From Tyto alba (Eukaryota > Chordata > Aves > Strigiformes > Tytonidae): a stretch of DNA of 64,000 nucleotides. Positions within the stretch are counted from its first letter, which is position 1. Each line of letters starts with the position of its first letter. Made by a program: the position numbers and the translations under genes. Shown here piece after piece: positions 1-54,492 of the stretch. The notes beneath the pieces were generated by a model. That model searched no databases and was not told where the DNA came from. It worked only from the letters and a program-made list of their open reading frames with translations. Location: contig NW_024881261.1 in the NCBI RefSeq assembly GCF_018691265.1, forward strand, positions 23,523,374 to 23,587,373. Reading direction: 5' to 3'.

Positions 1-205
1 GTGAGGAGATAATGGAGAAGAGTTGAGCTGTCAAACTTTCAGACAGAGGGAAGTTCTTTATAAGAAATAAACCAAAGCTTTAAAGGAAAAACAGCACAAA
101 GGTATAAATCAGTCACAAAAGTAAGTTCTAGTTTGATCTTTTTTCAGTATATAATCTACATGGCTAACACTCTCTAAAGCCCTTTTTGTGTTTATAATTG
201 AACAG
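1..205 (+). other. ANXA7: ANXA7 intron, 3' end
   Basis: This is the tail of the intron before the first exon in the window, with a T-rich tract and the acceptor AG at 204-205. Nothing else is seen. Confidence 0.85.
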
Positions 206-319
206 GATTTAATTAAAGATCTGAAATCTGAGTTAAGTGGAAATGTGGAAGAATTGATTCTAGCATTGTTCATGCCTAGCACCTACTACGATGCTTGGAG
301 TTTACGTCATGCAATGAAG
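206..319 (+). CDS. ANXA7: ANXA7 coding exon: end of annexin repeat 1
   Basis: The acceptor is ttgaacag and the donor gtacag. It encodes 38 residues in phase 0, starting [12 protein letters not shown] and containing the conserved [18 protein letters not shown] helix of annexin repeat 1. Confidence 0.95.
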
Positions 320-3300
320 GTACAGTTTTCCTGTGAACACAATAGTTCAAAAACATCTTAAAATGCTCACCTAAGAAAAGAGAATACCCGATCCCTGCAT
401 TGTTGAAAAATCCTGTAGTGGCAAACACATTTCAGGACCATGGGGCTTAAAACACTTTTCTGCTGAGCACCCCCGTTCCAGCCCATTTCTGCAGGATTAG
501 CCAATTCAGAGCAGCTGTCCATCCAGCAGAGGATGAAATGCTGCAGGACAGAACTTTCCCACTTGGTCATAATTTCTGCTAGAAGCTAGAAAGGGCCAGG
601 TCCTGTTAAAACTGTAATCACTCTTTAAATTGAAGGTACATACCTCTCCTTACCAGGAACAAACCATTGTTACTGAAAGGTATTTTTGGATTATCCCAGG
701 TTTTTTCCAAAAGGACAACAATGATAACGTATTTTCTTAAGGACAGATGATGCATGTATCTGTTCAATTATTAAGACTGCATTAGAGATTAGGTGAGTGA
801 GTTGACTTAAACTTTTAACTTGGTACATCCAGTTTACCAGAATTTCTTGCTTGTTTGAGCTCAGCAGCTAGCAGGTGGCGGATACTGGAAACAAGGAACT
901 TAACCTGTTCATGAATGCAGACCTTCTAAAGAATGTGGAGGTTAAATGGAGATCGGGCTTTAGGGGAGGAGTAGCCACTCTTGACCATCTAAAAAAATTT
1001 ATAATATTAGCTAGAAGCCTCACATAGATCCACTCCTATCTAATTGTTGCCTGAATAGAGATGACTGTGCCAGTAAGATCTCATTGTACACAGACCTCAC
1101 AGTTGATTTTTGTTCTGGGGAGAAGGAAGCAGCCACATTTGGAAGAGGGAACACACTTGTGCAGTGACCAAAACAGAATTTATGTGCGTATCTTTGGCTT
1201 TAGTGATTATCAGAAGGCTCCACCTTCTTCCACTATGTTTCTAGATTAAGGCTGCCAAAAGAATTTCCTTCCTAAACCATTTCCCAGTTAATTTTGGTTG
1301 ATGTCACTGTCAGGGATGTATAGTTTGGGGGTATTTAACTAGTGCAGAATTGAATGTTGGCGGAATCTTCATTCCAAGCGTACAGAAGACTTCATGCTTT
1401 CATACTGCAAGGATACTGTTCTTATAATGTGGATTGTATTAAGTGTTGAAATAACAGATGACTGCTTAATTTCACAGTTGAAAATTGAATAGGTAGTCCT
1501 TTGTAGTTGTGCTCTCTTTTCCTCTGCCTACAGGGAGCAGGCACTCAGGAGAGAGTGCTGATTGAGATCCTTTGCACAAGGACAAACCAGGAAATACGAG
1601 AAATAGTGAACTGCTATAAATCAGAATTTGGAAGGGACATTGAACAAGACATCAGAGCAGACACTTCAGGACACTTTGAACGATTACTTGTATCTATGTG
1701 CCAAGTGAGCTTTAATTTTTTTTTCTGTTTTTTTTTTTTTTTTTGGTAAGATAACGGTGTACAGTCTGACTGATGCACGTAGTCATAATGGCTCCATAAA
1801 TAAATTGCCTGTGTATGCTTAGCAAGAGATAGATTTTTAAGAAATTAGCCCTGGGCCATTAATTTTTTCCCTAATGACAAGGTATGACACTTCAGTCCTT
1901 CCTCAAGGAAGAGACACTTCCTATCTACAAATCTATGATGAATTGTGTAACCCAAGTTAGCACCCTATATTCACCTCAGAGAATTTATGTGTAAATACTT
2001 TATTGTGCGTATGTGATCTAGTGGTACTATAAAGCAGTGCTCCACACTGCTGTTAAAGCGAGACGCTTTTTATTTTTTGCATACGTTAACAAAATAATTT
2101 GGGTGAATCTGAGAGGATAAACTTTATGGTATGTGGAGTACCTGTGAGAATCCCTACGAACAAGCTAAGAGGTACCATAGGGCAAAACTTACCTCCCAAG
2201 TTACACCACTGCCTTCCTTCCCTTGACAACACAGACTTAGGGAGGTGCTACTATTGAACTCAAGCAAACACTGGAGTTTGCTTTATCCCGTATCATTTAC
2301 GAAGGCTCTTTTTGTGTTGAAGAATAGTAACTTGCAATTACTCATGTTGGGAAGAAATACGTAGTAATGCAACTTTCCACATATCTCTGATCAATCTGCC
2401 TATTTGCTGTTAGAATTTCTATGACTCTTCTCTATCTCATTTGCCTCTACCTTTGTGAGAGCTCAGCTATGCACTATTATTGGGATTGAAAGGCCAAAAT
2501 CCACAAGAAAGCAAGCCTTGAGAAGCTCATGCTGCTAATGTTTATTTTGATAAATCCAGAGTTTACAGTAACTGACAACCACATCATTTAAATATTATAT
2601 TAACCACTACAGATACAACAGTATTTAGGAGCATGTATTCAGCCTACTCAGCCAGTATATTTAGCAACATCCATTCATGCACTGGGCAACCAAAAAAAAA
2701 CCCAAAGCACATAAAATGTCATATAAGCCCTACTGACATATTACAACCATAGTAAGTGCTTTCTGGAGACATTTTTACTTGAAGTTAGCAAATTCTAAAT
2801 AAAATAGAAGACCTGAGAAATTTCAGGTGTGCATATTCAGTAAGGTAATTCATTAGTTCATTTGGGAAGATTCTTTGCAACTTGAAGCCTAGAAACAAAT
2901 CAAGAGAAAGCTTACGTTATTAAGTAAAATAGAGAATTAAGCACAGTACCTAATTAGAACTATGAGATGGTATGTATGGGTGAAACTAGCTGAGTCAGTG
3001 TATCTACAGTGTAAAGCCTGCCCTACAGATCGGGTTCTGGGCCATTTCTGTATTTGTTGCCTGTAAGAAATATTAAACCAAAGAGTAGTTTTAAAGTGAT
3101 GTGATGTATTTCAGACTGGTATTACTCTTTCTGCTTCAGGCTTTGAACATACATGCTTGGGGTTGCAAGCAGTTAAAGCATAGCCTTCTCTGTGTAATTT
3201 CATTTTACATCTCTTGTCTTTGCTTTTAGGGTAATCGGGATGAGAATCAAACTGTGGATTATCAAAAAGCTCAAGAAGATGCTCAGCGTCTGTACCAGGC

Positions 3301-5501
3301 AGGTGAAGGAAAACTTGGGACTGATGAATCTTGCTTTAATATGGTTCTGGCAAGCAGAAGTTTTCCCCAACTGAAAGCAACAGTTGAGGCGTACTCAAGG
3401 GTAGGAATTCTTCACTGATTTCACTTCAGTGTATTTTAAGTTAAGGTTCCAGCTGTTACTGCTTTTCATTATCTGCATATTAATCTCATTTATTTGCAGA
3501 TTGCTAATCGTGATTTATTAAGCAGCATTGACCGAGAATTTTCTGGAAATGTGGAACGTGGTTTGAAGACTATTTGTAAGTGACATGTTCTTCCCTCCCC
3601 TTATCCCTTAGGAATTAAGCATTCTAAATGTAATTTAAGAATCCGATTCAACAATGGCCATATGGCCAATGAACATACAATCTGAGACTCTGATAGCAAA
3701 AAACTACCTTAAATTATTCAGATTATTCACTTTACACTTAATTGGAGAAAATAACCATCCAGCATGAGGAAGTCAGTTTGAAACAAGACAAGGCTACCTA
3801 GGAACTACCTGTCACTTCTCTGGGAAGGCAGGCAGCTCCACAGAAACAAGGGTCACTGGTTAGTGCTGGTAGCTGTATTTTTCAGAGTTCTGCAAAATTA
3901 TGGGAGTACCAGGGTAACAGAGCCGTGACTTGGGTTGTGTGACACCTCAGCAGAGGCAGCTGAGCCACCCCCGCACATGATCTCAACACCAATAGGAACC
4001 TACTTTAGGCACAGTTCCCTTTCCACCTCCTCTTCCCCACCACCACCTACCCACAAAAAGCTCAGCATTTGCTAAGGAAGACTTCAGCAAAATAGATGAC
4101 CTGTTTTGAATTCACTTTTTCCTTCTGACTTGTTAGAAAGCAGTTCAAATTTAGCACAATTTGCTGATAGTGAGAATCAGTCTGATTTACTAATAATAGG
4201 AAATCTGCAGGCACTAGTCCTACCAATGCTTACCAAAACGACAGCATTTCTGTAGCCAAAATGGATAAGCAAAAACTTCCCAGGCTATTTTCTGCTAAAG
4301 GGTTTTATGGGAAAAATTCAGCTCTGAGAATCATGTAAAAGAATAAAGGCTCGTCTCTGTAAGTGAACAATCTAACTGAAACATGATCCATTCTATAGCT
4401 ACTACAGTGAGAACTCTTTACAGATGTACTTCTGTTAGTGAGATTCTAGCAATGGAACATGAGTAAAATACCTTCTATCCCAGAACCAGTTATCTAAGGA
4501 GAAGAACTATTATCTGTTTGAGAATTAAAGTTTCAGCCAGCTTTGAAGAACGCTTCCAGAGAAGTTAAATGCTAACAGCCATAAGTTTCTGTGTGAAGGA
4601 GTAACTCATTTGGTTGGCCTGAAAATAAGCTTAGCTCTGTAAAACAGTTCCTGTAATTCACAGTACCTGTATCTTCACAAATACCTCCCTCTAGCTGTCT
4701 ACAGCAAAAATCCTGAATTGATCCTGCCAGGTATCGCTATACAGCATACAACACTGGAACTAATCTTAAAAATATACTTTATTGCAGTGCAATGTGCTTT
4801 AAATCGCCCAGCCTTTTTTGCAGAAAGACTTTATTATTCTATGAAAGGAGCTGGCACAGATGATTCTACCCTCATCAGAATTATAGTCACTCGCAGTGAG
4901 GTAAGAAACTTTCTCTTCTGTCAATGTCAGGTGTAGCAGAAAGCTATCTACCCCAACCAGCTTTTCACTTAGTCCTTTTGTAGCTGTAGAAATCATGTAT
5001 TGCAATGAAGCTTCTATGGGGTTAAGATTTAGAGTAGCACGTTCATTTGTTTTAAAGCCAGCTTTTATATAGGAATTTAATTATCTCTGCCTAGACAGCA
5101 ATACTGCTTGTCTTCCTTAACTGTGGTTGCCTGTCCCCGTAGCAGATGAGCACGAGGACAGCACAGTCCTAACAGAGCAAGGGATGACCGCTAGACTCTC
5201 CTTAGAGGGACCAGCTGGCTTGTCACACGTGCAGAGGTCGTCAGTCACACATGTCACCCTTGGCATGTGTTCTCTAGTCCATGAGGGAGGAGATGCAGGG
5301 TGACTGTCTAGGAGTTAAACACAGTGTATGCTTCTAAGTTTTGTGCCTTTTTTTTTTTTTTTTTTTTCCTTTGCATAGATTGACCTTGTGCAAATTAAAC
5401 AGATGTTCACACAAATGTATCAGAAGACTTTGGCTACAATGATAGCAAGTGATACAAGTGGTGATTACCGGCGTTTGCTGCTGGCAATTGTTGGTCAATA
5501 G
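206..5501 (+). CDS. ANXA7: Annexin A7, 3' part of gene (last five coding exons)
   Basis: ANXA7 is a calcium-dependent phospholipid-binding protein implicated in membrane fusion and exocytosis; it has a long Gly/Pro/Tyr-rich N-terminus followed by four annexin repeats. Coding exons here are 206-319, 1534-1704, 3230-3400, 3500-3575+4788-4900 (joined across a phase-1 intron) and 5379-5501. Together they give 255 residues ending in LLLAIVGQ and TAG. All introns have GT/AG ends and the frame is unbroken. The exons cover the end of repeat 1 and repeats 2 to 4, with type II calcium loops visible as [15 protein letters not shown] and KGAGTDD, each followed about 40 residues later by an acidic residue (DTSGHF, DTSGDY). 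The near-identity to mammalian ANXA7 as I remember it, including the C-terminal GQ, separates it from ANXA11 and other annexins. The promoter, N-terminal domain and first exons lie before the window. Confidence 0.96.
320..1533 (+). other. ANXA7: ANXA7 intron
   Basis: A GT..AG intron of 1.2 kb. Its short ORFs lack coding character or splice support. I see no repeat element I can name. Confidence 0.85.
1534..1704 (+). CDS. ANXA7: ANXA7 coding exon: annexin repeat 2
   Basis: The exon has 57 codons in phase 0, with acceptor ctctgcctacag and donor gtgagc. It carries the calcium loop GAGTQE, the annexin signature [10 protein letters not shown] and the capping acidic residue in [11 protein letters not shown] 17-base T run begins 23 bases after the donor. 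Confidence 0.95.
1705..3229 (+). other. ANXA7: ANXA7 intron
   Basis: A GT..AG intron of 1.5 kb with a T17 run near its 5' end (1728-1744). There is no other recognisable content. Confidence 0.85.
3230..3400 (+). CDS. ANXA7: ANXA7 coding exon: repeat 2-3 linker and repeat 3
   Basis: The exon has 57 codons in phase 0, with acceptor tgcttttag and donor gtagga. It starts [10 protein letters not shown], the inter-repeat linker, then enters repeat 3 with [19 protein letters not shown]. Confidence 0.95.
3500..3575 (+). CDS. ANXA7: ANXA7 coding exon: end of repeat 3
   Basis: This 76-nt exon follows a very short 99-base intron. It encodes [16 protein letters not shown] and ends on the first base of a Leu codon that is completed in the next exon. 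The donor is gtaagt. Confidence 0.94.
3576..4787 (+). other. ANXA7: ANXA7 intron (phase 1)
   Basis: A GT..AG intron of 1.2 kb that splits a Leu codon. No repeats or nested ORFs of note are seen. Confidence 0.85.
4788..4900 (+). CDS. ANXA7: ANXA7 coding exon: start of repeat 4
   Basis: The 113-nt exon completes the split Leu codon and encodes [20 protein letters not shown], followed by the calcium loop GAGTDDSTL and ending VTRSE. The acceptor is ttattgcag and the donor gtaaga. Confidence 0.95.
4901..5378 (+). other. ANXA7: Last ANXA7 intron
   Basis: A 478-base intron. It is slightly more GC-rich around 5100-5290 and ends with the T20 tract before the acceptor. Confidence 0.85.
5379..5501 (+). 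CDS. ANXA7: ANXA7 terminal coding exon with stop codon
   Basis: The exon has forty codons plus TAG. It starts [10 protein letters not shown] and ends in the ANXA7 C-terminus LLLAIVGQ. The acceptor is ctttgcatag, preceded by a 20-base T run at 5348-5367 that makes an unusually long polypyrimidine tract. Confidence 0.96.
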   Translation: MDLVQIKQMFTQMYQKTLATMIASDTSGDYRRLLLAIVGQ

Positions 5502-5720
5502 AAGAGGATTCTGTTTTGTCTTTTTTAAAACAAACCGAAGGACATGTAACATGCTTTATGCAGACACTGACTATCCTTGTATGTAAAAGAATAATTTTAA
5601 ACTTTGTATAATCAAATATGCCATCTTGATGATTCATTAAGCTTGTTGCACTTAACTGCCTTAATTTACAGCACATAATATTCTTTATTGTATAATAAAA
5701 GATGTATCTTGTCTATTAGC
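5502..5720 (+). other. ANXA7: ANXA7 3' UTR (short form)
   Basis: This is the AT-rich stretch from the stop codon to shortly after the first canonical poly(A) signal. The end point is estimated from the signal position, since cleavage usually falls 10-30 bases downstream. A longer 3' UTR is possible. Confidence 0.75.
5694..5699 (+). terminator. ANXA7: ANXA7 poly(A) signal AATAAA
   Basis: A canonical hexamer lies 193 bases after the ANXA7 stop, followed within 30 bases by a T/GT-containing stretch (gatgtatcttgtct) that could act as the downstream element. Confidence 0.8.
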
Positions 5721-6800
5721 CCTAAGCCTTAATCCTTTTGACCCACACAAACCCACCTCCCCTCTGCCAGACTCCAGCATGATTAAAGTTTGTCTCTGTG
5801 AATCTCCAGCACGCAGCAGCTTTCCTGAAATACAAAATCGCTGAGCTAACTGTGGATGACAAAAAAAGCCTGAGGCTGTGATGTAAAGCATTTTACACCC
5901 TCCCTCTTTAATGTCTTTATATTGTAATGTTGAAAAACATGCAAGTGCTCAGTTTAAGTCACATTACACTGACAGTTTAAGGACCTTAGCAGAATCTGAT
6001 TACACCCCCTTTAATTTCTTAAATTATTTACCATTAGTGGTTAGTTACCATTATGCTTAAGGCAGCAAGGCAAAGGAGAAATCATCTCAGATCTAATTTT
6101 GAAATATCTCCTTGTAAAAGAGTGAGTTATACAGCAAATGACTGAGCAACGAAAAAAGCCAGTATCTAAATGCTAACACTACAGAACATGTGTAAATACA
6201 AACTCAAAGTGATTGTGACTTGGACAATATAAATGACTATGTGGATGTTTTTAAAGACTTTAAAAAGAACAGCTTGATTAGCACATTTGTTTTTTTAGAA
6301 AGCCACTGAGAATCTGTCTCCAGCCATAAATGTAACAGAGGCTGCAAGTCCAGCAGCTAGCAATGCGTTTCCTAACAGTTCTAAGCAATGCTTTAACAAA
6401 TAACGATTGTATTAGAGGACACCCTCACACAAACAGCATAAACCCTATTTCTATTATCACTCAAACAAAAAGAGCTAGGGCTGGTAGAGTTCATTGTAAT
6501 ATGACAAACCTTTCACTCTTACACAGCACGTACATAAAGGTTTTTGCAAAACGGTACTAGATACCAAATTTACCATACCAAAGTATTTCACTTGCATCAA
6601 TGTTCTGAAACCTAAATATGACTTTAGACTATGAACTTTTTCTGATATCAAACTTTAAAAATACAGTTTGGTTTAAAATTCCTGGGTCACATTAAAATTA
6701 ATTATTTAAAATATGAACAATAGATGGAAGTTGTTTTGGGGAGAGTAGCAGACATTCCACTCTGCGTTACTTTGGTCATCCTTGGTGCCAGTATCCACTG

Positions 6801-6838
6801 ATATATAGAGATACATATATGTGTATATATATATATCT
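6801..6838. repeat. AT-rich microsatellite
   Basis: An imperfect (TA)n stretch with interspersed GTG and CATA units. Confidence 0.8.
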
Positions 6839-8670
6839 GTCAATGGCTTTCCAAGCTTGACCAAGATTCTCATAAGCTTTGGTTCTTATTTCTTTGTTCT
6901 TGAGTAAACTTCCTTACAGGTGAAGAAGCTTAGCATTTAATAATGCGTAGTAGTGTATCTAGATCCTTTTATGTGACTAGAAATCCCTACCACTTCACCT
7001 GTCATTCAAAGCAGAATATTGATTAAGTTTGGCTCATACATACTACTACTACAAGAAAATGACTAGATGAACAGGGTTCTATGTCCTAATGACACTCACT
7101 TGTTTTGTGGCAAAAAGTTATTTTCATTACATGCTAGTAACAAAGAACTGTAAGATTGATAATGAAATTGTACCAAAAATAGGCAAGGAAGGAAGAAACA
7201 GATACTGTCTGTCTTGCCTCTGAAAAAGCCTTCTTTTTCTATGTAACATAATGGTGGTTCAAGAGGAAACGTTAATAAAAAGAAAGCTGTTATGGGTGTT
7301 CAGACTCAAACCAGAAGAGACCTACCTCTTCCTAAGAGAAAAACAGCGCCAAGCCCAACCATTTGTCTTTCTGCTTGAGATGCCAATCTTCACAATTCAA
7401 TAGATATGACTATAGCAACTTTTCCATTTCACAACTGGAATTTAACAAGCTTTGAAATGAAAGCTGTTGTTTAACACTGTACTTTTGGGTGGCAAAGTGT
7501 GTTTGTCATTAAACTAAAGGTAGGTAGGCTCTGCGAACGAGGCTGGTCTTCCCTGTCTGGCTCACTAGGTGGCAGCAATTTTCTCGACAGCAGAAGTCCC
7601 TGCTTTAAAATAAGGCCCCTCCAAACCTTTCTCGGGCATGGTCTGTACTTTGGCTTCTCCATTTCACTAAAATTCATTTACATTTCTCAGAACAGTCAGA
7701 ACCCCCAGCCCCCCTCTGATTACTCCCCCTCGCTGCCGGTGCCCTAAAGATAAGAGCACCACAGAGGATGGTTTAATCCATCCGTTCAGGGAAGAAGTGG
7801 CCTCTTCCCTGGGACCCACACGGTGCCTGTGGAGCCTGGGACAGCACTGACTTCTCCAACTCAAACCCGGAATCAGCCAGGCCTCTCACAGTTTTTGCTA
7901 CCTGTGTCCTTTGGCTGACAGAGCTGTTTCCAAGGCACCTCCCCATCCTACCCAAGAACAGACACATAAGGCTTTTTTTTTCCTCCTTAAAATGCTGAAA
8001 GCATAAAACAAGAGATGCAAACTACTTACAGTTTTCTGGGAGGGAGGATATCATTTCTTCTCCTCAACAATACAAGAATTAAAGATGGCTCCAGACTTCC
8101 ACCTTCCAGAAACACAGTAGCAAAACATAAGTATTTACTTTCCAAACAAAGAAAACGCATATACATAATCCTGTTACCTGACTACTTGCTTAAAGGGTGA
8201 CAGGAGACACACAGCACAAGAAAGCAGGTCAACCGCCCAAGGAATTTTCCTTTACAGCAGATCTGCCTTTGTATCTGGCAAAAACTACTACAATGGATAC
8301 TGCAAGGGAATCTGCAAGGAAGCATCTTTGCAGCTGGGCACTTACTGCCGTGCAAGTATCAGAACCCATTCTCTACAATTACAATGAGGTCTTTCCAGAT
8401 AAAGGCCAACTAGGTATTTTCTCCAACAACTCTAGCTAGTCAGAATACTCATCACAACCAAGATCTGAGTATCAAGTCATGAAAAATACTGTCCTGTGAG
8501 GTTTGGAAATTTCCAACTAGCACTTACAAGGAGGAAGGTACCATCATAATGTTCATCTTGTAAAATTTCAGTTGTACTTAGTAACATGTTTGTTCTGCTC
8601 TAATGAGACATATGCAGACTGTACATCTTGCAAGTGCAGGAGTGCTTCATAAAGAAATAAAAAAACTTAC

Positions 8671-8730
8671 CATTTTTTAATTTGATCTTCTGCACTCAAA
8701 CTTTGAGAAGAGTTTCCAATTAGAACGCAT
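8671..8730 (-). other. Unassigned exon-like segment
   Basis: The 60-nt segment on the - strand is bounded by an acceptor (actttattgcag) and a consensus donor (ATG|GTAAGT). Only one frame is open throughout and reads CVLIGNSSQSLSAEDQIKK; the other two contain stops. Both length and phase would keep a frame. I do not recognise the peptide. It lies downstream of the PPP3CB poly(A) site, so it would belong to a longer PPP3CB 3' isoform, an unrecognised small gene or a non-coding transcript, or be chance. Confidence 0.25.
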
Positions 8731-9270
8731 CTGCAATAAAGTAAAATCAAACATTAAATCTCCATTAGCAACAGTGTGTCACTATTACATTTCTTCTTAA
8801 TTCTCATCCTGTTCTTGTCCTTACTTTAAAAAGAGTATTACCAAAGACTAAATCTGTATTGACTGTCAAAACAGGGCCCCCCATCTGCTCAAAAGGCAGC
8901 CCCAGCACACTTCACTAGTCTTTACAGTTCAGTTTAAACCAACACACAAAATGCAGCTATAATTAACAGCCTTTTGAGAATCAACTAACCCTGCTCTTAC
9001 AAGTTTGTACAAACCAACAATGGATGTCCAGTTTAGCAGACAGAAAATACCTAGGTATTTTATTTATGAGAGAGAACTCAAAAGCAAATAAAAGAAGCAG
9101 GAATAACAGTTAAATGAAATAGCATTTACATTCAGCTAGTTCTCTGCAAGCCAAATCTGACCTTTTAGGCTATTTTTTCAATAGCTTGAATTTTGAAAAC
9201 TATTTCTAAACAATTTTCAAGGTCATATTAGACCTACGTATGCCAAATAAAACCAATACACAATGATAGG

Positions 9271-10797
9271 AGCCGCAGCCCATGCACAAAATTTATTGTG
9301 TGCTACTGTTTATAAAATACTGGAATAGTTCAGAACATGCATAAAATTTCCAACTTAGGGGTATGTACAGATTGTACTTTATGGCAAACAAAAAAAAAAG
9401 TGGAGATGAACTCTAGTGACATAAGTTTCAAGTTGTGTTCCAGGGGATGAGAAGGACACGTAGCAAATGTCAAAATATATAACAAAGTACAGTGGCAATC
9501 AGTACAGTCCATTATTTGTGAACAAATTAGCACAGGGCTTCAATTTTTATTTTAACCGAGCAGTCCTGTAGATACCAAAATACATGCAGTCTCAAGTTTA
9601 CACTTTCACTAATGCCTTAGCAGTTGAACAGAGCAATTGTTTACGCGCTGCTTTGCCTAAACAAAAAGTATGTCCGATACAGTTTCAGTTTCCTTTACAG
9701 ATTTAAAAATTATAAAAAGCTTGCAGCTATTCAGCCCAGTGATTATTAGCTATTTATGCAACCGTAATACTCACAATAAACTAAAAGTACCCATAACATC
9801 TAGGTAACCTATAGATGTACATCATAGGTCTATATATTAAATATTTGCAAAATGAAAACATGCATACACAAAATACAATGCCAAGCTTTACAGACTTGAT
9901 ATGAATCAAAATTTACTTAAACAATGTACAAAGTTCAATTAAAAGTACCTTAAAATTAACACTTCCATATTTTTCTTACTTTTAAAATTAGTATATATAA
10001 TATTTTTTTTTTTAAAATTCAAGGTGGGGAAGATTCTTGAAAAAGCTGGGCAAAAAAGTTTCTAAATTAAATATTTTTTTTTAAATCTGTGTTCAAGTAA
10101 TAAACATTCCTACATAGAAATCTTCTGATAAGCTGTAACTAAAAAATACAGTGAATACAATATAGAATTAGCAACATCTAAGGAGTAAACCTGAGGTCAG
10201 CATTTTACAGAATGACCAACTGAGATTATTTTTTTTTTTTGGCATTTTTTTCTGTCTATTTAAAATACAGTTTTTGCAGCCTCAGAGATTTTAAGACCAT
10301 TCTAATCTATCATTTTAAAGACATTTCATGAAACCGATGTCCATTAATAAATAGTTAGCTCTTAGGGTTGTATTTGAAAGTCTGATTTAAAAAAAAAACA
10401 AACAAACAAACTACCTCTACTGAAAGAAAAATCCCATTTGTAAACTTAAAAGTGTTGACAACAATAAGCATAAGATGCTAGTCTAGATGTGCTTTAGTGA
10501 TAACAGCCCGGTTCTCTCCCCAGATCTCTTCCGAAGCTTCAGCAGCCAGTGAAGGACTTTGTGTAAGCAGGCGAGGCACGCTCCCAGGAGGCCGGGTCAC
10601 CGTGACTCAGGAGGGGCTGTTGTCTCAAAAGCAGGATGGTCTTTCTTCAGCGGGATCAAGTCCGATGGGTTTCCACCTCATATTAAGTAGTCACTTCACG
10701 CGATCCCCCTGGCTATTGCATCTGTTGTCACATCAAAAAGCAGTAATCTAGGAATTCTCAGGCAAGACATGAGTGAGTAAACCAGAAGCTGACGTGG
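9271..10797 (-). other. PPP3CB: PPP3CB 3' UTR
   Basis: About 1.5 kb of AT-rich sequence lies between the TGA stop and the best poly(A) signal on the - strand. It contains several A/T homopolymers and AU-rich stretches. The 3' boundary is inferred from the signal at 9292-9297. Confidence 0.7.
9292..9297 (-). terminator. PPP3CB: PPP3CB poly(A) signal AATAAA
   Basis: On the - strand a canonical AATAAA is followed about 30-50 bases later by a GT-rich element (TTGTGTATTGGTTTTATTTG), a good cleavage context. Another tttatt (+ strand) near 9547 could serve a shorter form. Confidence 0.65.
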
Positions 10798-54163
<43,366 letters not shown>

Positions 54164-54450
54164 CGCTGGGCGCTGCCGGGCTCCGGCGGCGGCGGCGGCT
54201 GCTGGGCGCGGCGACGCCTTCGTCCGCCTCCTCCGCCGGCGAGCTGGCGGGGAGCGGGGCGCGGCGGCCGGCGGCGCGGCGGGGCGGGGGCGGCTAGAGG
54301 CCCCGGGCGGCGGCGGCCCAGCGGAACATGGCGGCAGGCGCGGCTCCCAGCTCCTCGCGCAGCGAAGGGACAGTCCGCCTCGGGCCCGGCATGCACCGCG
54401 CCGCCACCCCACGAGGGGACTACGGGAGCGTGGCGAAACTCCTGGCTCCG
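54164..54450 (-). other. PPP3CB: Probable PPP3CB 5' UTR / core promoter region
   Basis: This GC-rich sequence lies directly upstream of the chosen ATG and contains a (GCC)n run on the sense strand (about 54184-54198). The transcription start cannot be fixed from sequence alone. An in-frame upstream ATG exists at 54412 but would add a low-complexity Arg/Ala/Pro extension. Confidence 0.55.
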
Positions 54451-54492
54451 CCGCGCCGCCAGCGCGGCCGTTAGGGAGCGTGGCGAAACTCC
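54424..54492. repeat. 19-bp direct repeat in the CpG island
   Basis: GGGAGCGTGGCGAAACTCC occurs at 54424-54442 and again at 54474-54492, exactly 50 bases apart, in the likely core promoter of PPP3CB. Confidence 0.9.

Larger units (their letters stand above)
5721..9270. other. Convergent intergenic region between ANXA7 and PPP3CB
   Basis: About 3.5 kb lies between the two 3' ends. It contains an AT microsatellite (6801-6838), a GC-richer block (7460-7960) and one exon-like segment on the - strand (8671-8730). No complete gene is recognisable. The human locus, as I recall it, has MSS51 between ANXA7 and PPP3CB; none of its zinc-finger MYND coding sequence is visible here. Confidence 0.7.

Noticed and set aside
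5721..9270. MSS51 coding sequence in the ANXA7-PPP3CB gap
   Set aside because: I looked for its MYND zinc-finger and neighbouring conserved segments in all short frames and found none.
54164..54412. Upstream in-frame ATG at 54412 as PPP3CB start
   Set aside because: It would add 83 low-complexity residues not seen in the family. The ATG at 54163 gives the usual N-terminal length.
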